A stretch of 64,000 bases of DNA from DATBRG01 sp036560445 (GCA_036560445.1 DATBRG010000021.1:47694-111693), one strand, 5' to 3'. Numbered from the stretch's first letter, positions 9,870-17,071 are shown. The notes: a model not told the origin generated them from the sequence alone. Translations and numbers: made by a program.

Positions 9870-10115
9870 TCAGGCTGGGTGTTGTTCCTTGATCAGGCGA
9901 TCAACCAGATCAACCACATCTTGCAATGTGCTGATGGTTACCTGGTCATTAGGTACCTTGATTTTGAAAGCGTCTTCGGCATTGAAAATGATATCGAAGG
10001 TATCCAGAGAGTCCAGGCCAAGGTCTTCCAGTGTACTTTCCGGAGTAATGGTGGAAGGGTCAACTTCGAGCTTGTCAGCGATGATTTTAGTGAGGACTTG
10101 TAAGGTACTGTCCAT
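9870..10115 (-). CDS. Acyl carrier protein, cluster-specific
   Basis: An 81-aa acyl carrier protein with the phosphopantetheine site at S36 in EDLGLDSLDTF. The start is the ATG at 10115, preceded by GGAG at a good distance; an upstream ATG would run into the hydrolase gene. Helix 2 after the serine reads DIIFNAEDAFKIKV, unlike the VELVMALEEEF of the housekeeping AcpP at 54.6 kb. This suggests it is recognised by different partners, most likely the neighbouring ketosynthase, desaturases and FemAB-like acyltransferase. It is the clearest sign that the cluster handles an acyl chain separately from bulk fatty acid synthesis. Confidence 0.93.
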   Translation of the reverse strand: MDSTLQVLTKIIADKLEVDPSTITPESTLEDLGLDSLDTFDIIFNAEDAFKIKVPNDQVTISTLQDVVDLVDRLIKEQHPA

Positions 10116-10123
10116 ATGGTCTC

Positions 10124-11044
10124 CTATGCGGCAGATAATGTAGGGTTGGCAACAGGGGGCAAGTTTAGAACAGTGGCGGCCTGCTGGCGACAAAATTCTG
10201 CGACATGCTTGGCAATATCGTCTTTACGTTTATCCAGGGTTAGCACGTGGTAGGTATCATCAACAAAGAACGTTTCTACGTGCTCTGCAGCTATATTATC
10301 CTGTACGTAATGTGCATTCTTCAGGCTGGCCATGTCGTCTTCGGTGGAATGCACAATCAGTGTAGGCGAGAACACATCCTGCAGGCATTTTTTGGTGGCA
10401 CCAATGAGGCGCACGCTTTCCAGAATGACTGTGGCCGGTGTTTTGAAGTAACCAATTTTGTCTGCGGTTCTGGAGTCCTTGTTTTCAAGTACAGCAGCAA
10501 CCATAGCTCGGGTACGTTCGCACTTGATGCCATAAGGCGCAGTTTCTTCCCATTCCAGGAAGTGCTTGAGTGGCGAATACAGCACCAGTGGCAATAGCAG
10601 CTTGCGTTTGAGCTTGGGTACGTTCCAGCCATCATAGAAGAAGGTTGCGGAAAGCAGGATAACGCCACTCACGCGTTTGCCTTTCTCTGCGGCTACCAGT
10701 AAGGCGAGCAGGGCGCCCATGGACAAGCCAGCAATGAACACTTGTTCAAACTCACGCGACATGGCCTCGAATGCCTGTTCGACTGAGCGATACCAGTCGG
10801 TCCAGCTGGTTGCCTGTAAGTCCTTGATTGAAGCGCAATGCCCAGCTAGCTCTGGGCATGCGACAGTAATGCCTTTGCGAGCAATGACTTTGCCAAAATG
10901 TTTCATCTCAGCAGGCGTGCCAGTCAGTCCATGTACCAGCAATACCGCTACCGGCCCTTTGCGTTCGATAAAGCCATTAGGGCCAAGCAGGTCATCTATG
11001 GGATGAGCCAAATGGTGTGGATGTATTACGTGTTGCGAGCTCAA
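10124..11044 (-). CDS. Alpha/beta-hydrolase (carboxylesterase/thioesterase-like)
   Basis: A 306-aa serine hydrolase of the alpha/beta fold. Oxyanion motif VHGLTGTPAEM, nucleophile elbow AGLSMGA, acid in HSTEDDMAS and histidine in DDTYHVLTLD give a full triad in the order typical of monoacylglycerol lipase/Est30-like esterases. The chosen start is TTG at 11044, which overlaps the TGA of the preceding gene (TTGA) and sits six bases after a strong GGAGG at 11051-11055. An ATG at 11074 exists but lies 30 bases inside the neighbour without such a signal. In this context it may act as a thioesterase or esterase releasing or editing the ACP-bound acyl chain; the substrate is not known. Confidence 0.84.
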   Translation of the reverse strand: MSSQHVIHPHHLAHPIDDLLGPNGFIERKGPVAVLLVHGLTGTPAEMKHFGKVIARKGITVACPELAGHCASIKDLQATSWTDWYRSVEQAFEAMSREFEQVFIAGLSMGALLALLVAAEKGKRVSGVILLSATFFYDGWNVPKLKRKLLLPLVLYSPLKHFLEWEETAPYGIKCERTRAMVAAVLENKDSRTADKIGYFKTPATVILESVRLIGATKKCLQDVFSPTLIVHSTEDDMASLKNAHYVQDNIAAEHVETFFVDDTYHVLTLDKRKDDIAKHVAEFCRQQAATVLNLPPVANPTLSAA

Positions 11045-11421
11045 GCTTCGCCTCCTACCAGGAAAATTCCGCATATGATCAAAATCGCGCCAAACCAGCG
11101 GCGCTTGCCGACTTTTTCACCAAGAAATATCGCCGAAGCGATGAGTATCAGTATGTTGTTTACGCTAGATAATGGGTAAGCAATGCTGAGTGCCGTAGTC
11201 GATAAGAATGCTATCCAGACGGTGTACTCAGCGATATAGACCAGCACGCCCAGTGCAATTTCCTTGCGCTTCAACGCACCGATAATACTCTCAAGGTGCC
11301 CACGCCAGCCTTGTTGATGCTCGACGGCGGCCTGGTTACTGCCGTGCTTAAACAGCACTGTGCCTAACGTTTCGAGTAACACCGCAATCGTTAGCAGTAT
11401 CCAGGGTTTAAGTGTTTCCAT
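11041..11421 (-). CDS. Second half-size DMT/EamA-type membrane protein
   Basis: A 126-aa four-helix membrane protein of the SMR/EamA half-transporter size. Features are LLETLGTVLFKHGS in helix 1 (position of the functional acidic residue in SMR proteins), ALSIAYPLSSVNNILI in helix 3 with a conserved-looking proline, and FLGEKVGKRRWFGAILI before helix 4. It overlaps the arginase-like gene by 14 bases and the hydrolase start by four. With the 142-aa homologue at 7.0 kb it would make a two-gene DMT pair within one cluster, the arrangement known for the ArnE/ArnF flippase and for paired SMR proteins. The cargo is unknown. Confidence 0.8.
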   Translation of the reverse strand: METLKPWILLTIAVLLETLGTVLFKHGSNQAAVEHQQGWRGHLESIIGALKRKEIALGVLVYIAEYTVWIAFLSTTALSIAYPLSSVNNILILIASAIFLGEKVGKRRWFGAILIICGIFLVGGEA

Positions 11422-12292
11422 CGAGTGCCTGTAAAAGTTGTATGTTAGCTACCTCATTAAGCCGCAAAGCCGCTGCTGTCGGCCTAAAGCGCAATGCGTT
11501 GGCCGGCCTATCCAGCATGGAGCCTATCCATTTTAGTGGTGACCAGAATTTGGGTTGAGAATAATCACCAACCGTATCGGCACCAATCACATGGTGTTTG
11601 CCACGTATGGCTTCTATGCACTTGATTACCACAACCAAGGGCAATGTGCCTTGTTCCCAGTTGGTGCAGGCATCTTCGCTACGCAGGCAATCCTTGTCGA
11701 CGCTTACATAGACGTTATCTGTACTGATAGCAGAAAGTATCTCTGCAATACCTGCTGATAAATCCTGCTCTAACTTACTACTCAGGCTCACGTTACCCCT
11801 TCCTGGAATCATGGCTTCTACCGCGCGGAAGGGCAACAGCGCAATCTTGCCATTAGCATGGCTTTCAACATCGCCAGCTGCGAAATGCTTGCCATTGATA
11901 TCGCCGCTTTCCAGGCCAACAATCACGATGCGCTTTACTTGCGGCAGGCGCGCCAGTTGGTAAACCCAGGTGCCACAATGGTACTGGTGCGGCGGCCTCA
12001 TCCAGTCAGGGTGGTTGTCGAATAGCACGACCGTTAGTGGCTCAGTGTGCTCATTGATCAGTGCTAGCGAGAAATGGTGATAGTCGCCGGATCCCAGCAA
12101 GGAAAAAAATGGCTGTTTGCCGCTGAAAGCTTCCTGACGGATATGCTCAAAGCGGCGCGGACTGGTCCATAATCTCGCTGCATGCTGATGTTTGTGCATG
12201 TCTATGACTTTGATGCGGTCGCAATACTGCTGCATGAGTCCAGATTGAGACCTGACACTGCCATCAAAATCGAATACACAAATATCTTGCAT
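11408..12292 (-). CDS. Arginase/ureohydrolase-fold protein
   Basis: A 294-aa protein carrying the metal-binding signature of the arginase/agmatinase/formiminoglutamase fold in diverged form: GSGDYHHF at residues 67-74 (counterpart of GGDHS), DNHPD with D92, H94 and D96 (counterpart of DAHxD), and SVDKD with D199 and D201 (counterpart of SxDxD). All candidate Mn ligands are kept, so it is probably an active hydrolase. The usual DP after SxDxD is replaced by a longer segment ending TNWEQG, so this is not a standard arginase and the substrate may not be arginine. It sits between a transporter and an aminotransferase, pointing to amine or guanidine chemistry in the cluster. Confidence 0.78.
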   Translation of the reverse strand: MQDICVFDFDGSVRSQSGLMQQYCDRIKVIDMHKHQHAARLWTSPRRFEHIRQEAFSGKQPFFSLLGSGDYHHFSLALINEHTEPLTVVLFDNHPDWMRPPHQYHCGTWVYQLARLPQVKRIVIVGLESGDINGKHFAAGDVESHANGKIALLPFRAVEAMIPGRGNVSLSSKLEQDLSAGIAEILSAISTDNVYVSVDKDCLRSEDACTNWEQGTLPLVVVIKCIEAIRGKHHVIGADTVGDYSQPKFWSPLKWIGSMLDRPANALRFRPTAAALRLNEVANIQLLQALDGNT

Positions 12293-12304
12293 GCCAGCGG
12301 CCTA

Positions 12305-13678
12305 TTATTCTGCGCCTGCTCTCCTCAACAACATCTCGAACAGGTGAATGCCAAGGTCGATCTCTTCTTCCGTGATTTCCAGTGAAGGTGCCAGCGTGAT
12401 AACGTTCTTCTGGTAGCCACCAATATCCAGCACCAAACCATATTTCTTGTCACCTACCAGCAAATCACCCTTGAGGCCTTCATTGAACATGAAGTCTGCA
12501 AGCTTGCGGCTGGCAGTGTAACCGTCTTTTTCGCACAGCTCGATACGTAGAGCCAGGCCAAGACCACTGACGTCACCAACAACTTTCCAGCGTGACTTCA
12601 ATTCCTGGATACGTTTGAGGAAATACGCGCCACGGGCACGAATTTGCGGCTCGAAATCTTTTTCCTGAGTCATCTTCATGACTTCCAGGGCTACCGCGGT
12701 ACCCAGCGGGTTGGAAGCGAATGTGGAGTGCGTGGAGCCCGGCGGGAATTTTTCGGGGCTAATGAGTTCTTCTCGTGCCCAGATACCGGACAGTGGATTG
12801 AGGCCGTTGGTGATAGCTTTACCAAAAACGAAAATATCTGGAATGATGCCGAAGTTTTCCCATGACCAGAGCTTGCCGGTACGGTAGACGCCCATCTGGA
12901 TTTCATCAGCCACCAGCAGCACATTGCGCTTCTTGAGGGACTCTTGCAGCTTCTTCATATAGCCTTCAGGCGGGATGATGTAGCCACCAGTGCCTTGCAC
13001 TGGTTCAATGTAGAACGCGCCAAACTCACATTGGCCGGACTTTTCATCCCAAACTGACTGGTATTCGGTCTCGAATAACTTCTCGAATTCCTTGTGGCAG
13101 TAGGTGTCGCAAGTTTCCACTTTCATGTCATACGGACAGCGGAAGCAATATGGGTAGGGTACGAAGTGTGCACGGTCGGCAAAATTGCCGAAACGGCGGC
13201 GATAGCGGTAGCTGGAAGTAATGGCAGAAGCGCCCAGCGTACGGCCATGGTAGCCGCCCATGAATGCAAATTGATGGGTCTTGCCGGTATGGTTACGTAC
13301 CACTTTGATGGAGTCTTCTACTGCCTGAGCGCCACCAACGTTGAAATGCACACGGCCTTTGACGCCGTATTTTTCTTCCATGTATTTACAGATAATTTCG
13401 GCCAGATCGACCTTTTCTTTGTGCAAATACTGGCTGGCGAGTTGCGGCAACGCATCTACCTGCTTGTGCATGGCGTCGTTAAGACGTTTGTTCTTGTAAC
13501 CGAAATTAACGGCCGAGTACCACATTTGCCAATCTAGGTATGGCGTCTTGTTTTCGTCGAACAGGAAGCTGCCTTGGCAGTCTTCAAATACCTTTGGAGG
13601 GTCAGCATAGTTGACGGTGTCGCCGTGCGAGCAGTATTTGTCATTCTTGGCGAGAATTTCGATGATTTTCTGGTCCAT
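12305..13678 (-). CDS. Class III PLP-dependent aminotransferase
   Basis: A 457-aa fold-type I aminotransferase of the omega-amino-acid type (ornithine, acetylornithine, GABA, diaminobutyrate). The PLP lysine is K287 in VFGKAITNGLNP, and the cofactor-ring aspartate is D258 in VADEIQ. GGAQAVEDSIKVVR and GGYHGRTLGAS are the phosphate-binding region. An unusual insert carries four cysteines (C178, C181, C190, C194), reminiscent of the PYCxRCP segment in archaeal relatives, and might bind a metal. The 12-base gap to the arginase-like gene suggests they act together. It could transaminate a terminal amine or an aldehyde, but the substrate is not evident. Confidence 0.9.
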   Translation of the reverse strand: MDQKIIEILAKNDKYCSHGDTVNYADPPKVFEDCQGSFLFDENKTPYLDWQMWYSAVNFGYKNKRLNDAMHKQVDALPQLASQYLHKEKVDLAEIICKYMEEKYGVKGRVHFNVGGAQAVEDSIKVVRNHTGKTHQFAFMGGYHGRTLGASAITSSYRYRRRFGNFADRAHFVPYPYCFRCPYDMKVETCDTYCHKEFEKLFETEYQSVWDEKSGQCEFGAFYIEPVQGTGGYIIPPEGYMKKLQESLKKRNVLLVADEIQMGVYRTGKLWSWENFGIIPDIFVFGKAITNGLNPLSGIWAREELISPEKFPPGSTHSTFASNPLGTAVALEVMKMTQEKDFEPQIRARGAYFLKRIQELKSRWKVVGDVSGLGLALRIELCEKDGYTASRKLADFMFNEGLKGDLLVGDKKYGLVLDIGGYQKNVITLAPSLEITEEEIDLGIHLFEMLLRRAGAE

Positions 13679-13730
13679 GTAGCGCTTTCAAAAACGAGTG
13701 ATAGGTTTGGTGAGACTGTTTAGCGAGGCT

Positions 13731-14402
13731 TCATGCGAGCATGCCAGCTGTGTGTTGTGGAGCTTCGTGTGGCCATTTCTTGATTTTGGCGAGTACGTCG
13801 GCAAAAGTCTGGAAAGCGTGATAGGGGATATCGTTTTTTTCGCAATGCTTGATGAGCGAGCCCTTGGCAAATACTACGTCGGCACGGCTTGCCAAGCAGG
13901 CGTCAGATTTACCATCGCCGACCAAGATTACGGGGCCGCCTGCTTCTAGCGATAAATTGCGGGCAATAGCGCATTTGCAAGTGCCATTACCACCGGCACA
14001 ACCTTCAACGCGATTAGGGAAGGAGATATCAATACCTTCTGGCACAAAATGCAGATGGTTAGCGTAGATCGGCATGTCTGGCAGTGCGGCGTTGCGCATG
14101 GCAACTTTAACAGCGTGGTCAAGGCCATCGCTCACAATCGCGAGTTTGGCAAATTGTTTTACATGCTTGTAGAAGGGGAGGAATGTGGCATCGAGCTGTA
14201 TCCCGCGGAAAAAGCTTTCCAGGGTCACGTTATCGGTTTTAACCATGCGGATTTGCTGAGTCATACACTCTATGGCGCTAATCTTGCCATCGAGCCAGTC
14301 CTTTTCTATCAGTTCCCAGGACTCATCGGCAAAACGTTCCAGCATCGCATCTATGGTGTCGCCGACAGAAAGAGTACCGTCAAAATCAACTATGAAAAGC
14401 AT
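13731..14402 (-). CDS. HAD-superfamily phosphatase, MtnX/SerB-like
   Basis: A 223-aa haloacid-dehalogenase phosphatase of subfamily IB. Motif I is DFDGTLS with D6 (nucleophile) and D8, motif II VSDGLDH, and motif III/IV VGDGKSDACLA. The C-terminal stretch ADVVFAKGSLIKHC...IPYHAF matches the layout of MtnX-like enzymes (2-hydroxy-3-keto-5-methylthiopentenyl-1-phosphate phosphatase) and phosphoserine phosphatase relatives. No other methionine-salvage isomerase or enolase gene is nearby, so an MtnX role is doubtful, and removal of a phosphate from a cluster intermediate is more likely. A strong AAGGAG precedes the ATG. Confidence 0.82.
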   Translation of the reverse strand: MLFIVDFDGTLSVGDTIDAMLERFADESWELIEKDWLDGKISAIECMTQQIRMVKTDNVTLESFFRGIQLDATFLPFYKHVKQFAKLAIVSDGLDHAVKVAMRNAALPDMPIYANHLHFVPEGIDISFPNRVEGCAGGNGTCKCAIARNLSLEAGGPVILVGDGKSDACLASRADVVFAKGSLIKHCEKNDIPYHAFQTFADVLAKIKKWPHEAPQHTAGMLA

Positions 14403-14438
14403 ATTGCTCCTTAGGTGATGGCCTTTTCTAGGCCTTCT

Positions 14439-14469
14439 GTAAGCATGCAGAATATGACAGCATGCTTAC
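14439..14469. repeat. Perfect 10-bp inverted repeat in the desaturase-phosphatase gap
   Basis: Two perfectly complementary 10-base arms (GTAAGCATGC at 14439-14448 and GCATGCTTAC at 14460-14469) enclose an 11-base loop. It lies between the first desaturase and the HAD phosphatase, in the largest gap (87 bases) inside the 7.0-16.3 kb cluster. No T-run follows on either strand, so it is not a classic intrinsic terminator. It may stabilise the upstream desaturase message, mark an RNA processing point, or be a protein site. Confidence 0.7.
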
Positions 14470-14489
14470 AACAAACTTACTTAGCCGCT

Positions 14490-15386
14490 TTACTTGGCAG
14501 GGCTAGCGTCATTACCCTGCAGAAACCCCAAGCCATGTGACCATTTAATGACATGTACACCGGCAGCACGTTGCTGATCGGCGATCTGTGCGTGCAGCTC
14601 TTTCATTTTGGACCAGTGCTGTTTTGGCCGGTAATGGTGCTCGGCATGATAACCGTTGTTAAACCAGATAAAGTTGTACAGCCAGCCATAGCTGCTTACG
14701 CCCCAGGCGATAGGCAGGTCTGGGTTGCCGCGCCAATGCTCGTAAAAACCATTCAGTGAAGATAGGGAGTTGCCGAGGTAGTAGAACGGCACCATGAACA
14801 GCATGAATTTCCAGTTGAGGATGAAACCAGCCACGACCATGCTAATGACAACAACAATCTCGAATACGCCGAACCACGCGAGGAATGGGCTGCGCTTGTG
14901 GATTTCATGGAAAATCTGGCCCGGATCATCGCGGAAATAGCTCTTGAAGGTATAAGCCCAGACATTCTCTGGTTCACCATTCTTGCCATAACGGTAAATT
15001 GAGAGCCAGTCCACGGTTTCACCTTTTTCGTTGGGCCTGTCGCTGTTGCCAGTGTGGTGGCGGCGATGCACGTTATCGTAAAAGGTCTGCGAGAACACCA
15101 TGCTCATCGATTCAATCAGGCTGAACAGGCGATTCAGTATGGTCGACTTGAAGTAAGCGTTATGGATGAAGAAGTGAGAAACACTATTGATGTTCCAGGT
15201 GATGCTCCAAGCGTAAACGAAGCCCAACAAGATATTAACCCACATAGGCAAGCTGTCAAACAACAGGAACATGCCGAACAGGTAAGCCAGATGGGCGACA
15301 CCACATAATACCGGGATAACATCCCAGTAGGAGTGAGCAAAAATAAAGCGGGGACGCGCTTGTTTTGTTGATGAAGTAACGGACAT
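14490..15386 (-). CDS. Membrane fatty acid desaturase, copy 1
   Basis: A 298-aa integral-membrane di-iron desaturase or hydroxylase. The three histidine boxes are HFFIH (H71, H75), HRRHH (H107, H110, H111) and HAEHH (H247, H250, H251), between two pairs of hydrophobic segments. The start is the ATG at 15386, sharing a base with the stop of the second desaturase (TGATG) and preceded by GGAAG; an upstream start would lie inside the neighbour. It is a paralogue of the gene immediately upstream, with shared segments such as HSYWD.PVL, DDP and WFNNGYHAEHHYRPKQHW. The acyl carrier and double-bond position are unknown. The box pattern also fits alkane or sterol hydroxylase relatives. Confidence 0.88.
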   Translation of the reverse strand: MSVTSSTKQARPRFIFAHSYWDVIPVLCGVAHLAYLFGMFLLFDSLPMWVNILLGFVYAWSITWNINSVSHFFIHNAYFKSTILNRLFSLIESMSMVFSQTFYDNVHRRHHTGNSDRPNEKGETVDWLSIYRYGKNGEPENVWAYTFKSYFRDDPGQIFHEIHKRSPFLAWFGVFEIVVVISMVVAGFILNWKFMLFMVPFYYLGNSLSSLNGFYEHWRGNPDLPIAWGVSSYGWLYNFIWFNNGYHAEHHYRPKQHWSKMKELHAQIADQQRAAGVHVIKWSHGLGFLQGNDASPAK

Positions 15387-16273
15387 CAATTGCTTCCTTG
15401 TGATTTCATGCGATTGGTCAGGCCTTCCATGAAGCCGAATTGGTGCGGCCAAGCAATGACGTGCACACCAGCTTCTACTTGCTGATCATGGATGCGCTCG
15501 TGCAACTCTTTCATTGCCATCCAGTGCTGCTTGGGGCGGTAGTGGTGTTCGGCGTGATAGCCGTTGTTGAACCAGATGAAGTTGTAGAGGCGGTTATAAC
15601 AGCTGACACCCCAGGCGATGGGCTTATCCGGATTCGCCCCGAGATGCTCGTAATAGCCATTCATAGCCGTGAATGAATGACCAAGGTAATAGAAGACGAT
15701 GAAATAAAGACCTGTTTTCCAGTCTAGCAGGAATAGTAATGCAATCAACGCCATGACCAAAACTACCTCGAATACGGCGAAATTAGCTAGCCAACGACTA
15801 TGTTTACGGATCAGGCCGTAAATACGTTTTGGGTCGTCACGGAAGTAGCTCAGGAAGGTATATTTGAGTGGGTGTTCCGGTTCACCATTCTTGCCATGAC
15901 GGTAGATGGATATCCAGTCTATGGTATCGCCATCCTTGTTTAACCTGTCATTGTTGCCCATGTGGTGCTGGCGGTGCACATAGTCATACATGGTCTGGGA
16001 GAAGCCCATGGTGATGGATTCGAGCAAGCTGAATGCACGGTTAAGGGCAAACGATTTAAAGTAAGCGTTATGGATGAAATTATGCGAGATCCCATTTACG
16101 TTCCAGGAAATGCTCAGCGAATAGATCAGGCCTACTATGATGCTGGCCCACCATGGTAACTGGCGAAACATGAGCAGCATGCCTATGAGGTAGGCAAAAT
16201 GGGCGAATCCGGCTAGTACAGGGACGATATCCCAGTAACTGTGTGCCAGTAGTATCCTTTGCGACTTATTCAT
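15386..16273 (-). CDS. Membrane fatty acid desaturase, copy 2
   Basis: A 295-aa paralogue of the adjacent desaturase with the same histidine boxes: HNFIH (H64, H68), HRQHH (H100, H103, H104) and HAEHH (H240, H243, H244), plus four to five hydrophobic segments. It is the first gene of the minus-strand run that reaches down to 2.6 kb, and it faces the two-component regulator across a 96-base divergent intergenic region. Tandem desaturases often introduce successive unsaturations into one chain, which would fit a dedicated ACP-bound substrate here; that is inference. Confidence 0.88.
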   Translation of the reverse strand: MNKSQRILLAHSYWDIVPVLAGFAHFAYLIGMLLMFRQLPWWASIIVGLIYSLSISWNVNGISHNFIHNAYFKSFALNRAFSLLESITMGFSQTMYDYVHRQHHMGNNDRLNKDGDTIDWISIYRHGKNGEPEHPLKYTFLSYFRDDPKRIYGLIRKHSRWLANFAVFEVVLVMALIALLFLLDWKTGLYFIVFYYLGHSFTAMNGYYEHLGANPDKPIAWGVSCYNRLYNFIWFNNGYHAEHHYRPKQHWMAMKELHERIHDQQVEAGVHVIAWPHQFGFMEGLTNRMKSQGSN

Positions 16274-16303
16274 TTACTCGCTATCTATGCAGGCTGAAAG
16301 CGA

Positions 16304-16338
16304 ATTGTAAGCTGTGTCACTTACTGTTCCCTTACAAT
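16304..16338. promoter_or_regulatory. Putative response-regulator operator in the divergent promoter region
   Basis: The 96-base gap between the desaturases and the regulator contains CTTAC at 16320-16324 and again at 16331-16335, exactly 11 bases apart (CTTAC-N6-CTTAC). Direct repeats with one-turn period are how OmpR-family regulators such as PmrA and QseB recognise DNA, and their half sites are of the CTTAA type. The second copy is also the right arm of an inverted repeat, ATTGTAAG at 16304-16311 and CTTACAAT at 16331-16338. Placement is right for control of both the regulator and the desaturase-led cluster. Binding is inferred only from pattern. Confidence 0.55.
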
Positions 16339-16369
16339 AGGTGGTTAAGGGTTATGCGGGAGTTTAGCT

Positions 16370-17071
16370 ATGCGTATTTTGCTGGTCGAAGATGATGCCA
16401 TGCTCGGGAATGCCATTAGCCGCTCGCTGGTGAAATCCGGCTACGCGGTAGACTGGGCCAAAGATGGCCATGATGCTGACCTTGCATTGCATGGACAAAT
16501 ATATGAGGCCGTGGTTCTTGACCTTGGCCTGCCACGAATTGATGGTTTCGAAGTACTGCGCCGCCTGCGAGAGCGGAAAATCAATGCCCCTGTGATTATA
16601 TTGACTGCCAGAGATGATCTGGATGATCGTGTTAAGGGCCTCGATCTGGGGGCAGATGATTACCTGACCAAGCCTTTTAAGCTGCCCGAACTAGAGGCGC
16701 GGCTACGCGCCCATATCCGTCGTAGCCATACCGTGATTTCTTCATCTATCCATTGTGGCGCACTGAGCCTAGATACCAAGGATCGATTGGTAACGGCCAA
16801 TGGCCTGGCTCTTGCGCTATCACCGCGTGAGTTGAGTGTGCTGGAAACCTTGATGCTGCGTGCAGGGCGTGTGGTAAGCAAGGATAGCTTGATGGAAAAT
16901 CTTTGTAGCTGGGATGAGGATGTAGGGACCAATGCTATCGAGGTCTATGTGCACCGGCTACGAAAGAAAATGGAACCTTACGGCATTAATATCCGAACTG
17001 TTCGCGGCCTTGGTTACCTGCTGGACAAGCAGCAGGCGAGTAAGCCCCAGGAAAAACAACTGAATGGCTAA
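16370..17071 (+). CDS. OmpR-family response regulator (TctD/QseB-like)
   Basis: A 233-aa two-domain regulator: receiver domain (residues 1-115) with acidic pocket D8-D9, phosphoacceptor D51, T79 and K101, then a winged-helix DNA-binding domain (about 130-225) ending in the typical IRTVRGLGYLL. Its last eight bases overlap the histidine kinase gene, so the pair is one operon. Family resemblance is to TctD/QseB/PmrA regulators. It is transcribed away from the desaturase cluster, and the shared upstream region carries an 11-bp-period direct repeat, suggesting self-regulation and control of the cluster. Confidence 0.93.
   Translation: MRILLVEDDAMLGNAISRSLVKSGYAVDWAKDGHDADLALHGQIYEAVVLDLGLPRIDGFEVLRRLRERKINAPVIILTARDDLDDRVKGLDLGADDYLTKPFKLPELEARLRAHIRRSHTVISSSIHCGALSLDTKDRLVTANGLALALSPRELSVLETLMLRAGRVVSKDSLMENLCSWDEDVGTNAIEVYVHRLRKKMEPYGINIRTVRGLGYLLDKQQASKPQEKQLNG

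Noticed and set aside
7433..11044. Exosortase/PEP-CTERM system (FemAB-like protein, ACP and hydrolase are found in such loci)
   Set aside because: No exosortase, PEP-CTERM protein, acyl-CoA ligase or EPS glycosyltransferase is seen in the cluster.
13731..14402. Methionine salvage enzyme MtnX
   Set aside because: The sequence is MtnX-like, but no mtnA, mtnB, mtnW or mtnD lies nearby; the context is acyl and amine chemistry.
7433..16273. Polyyne or standard polyketide cluster
   Set aside because: Desaturases, ACP and hydrolase are shared with polyyne loci, but fatty acyl-AMP ligase and rubredoxin are missing, and aminotransferase and arginase-fold genes are foreign to it.
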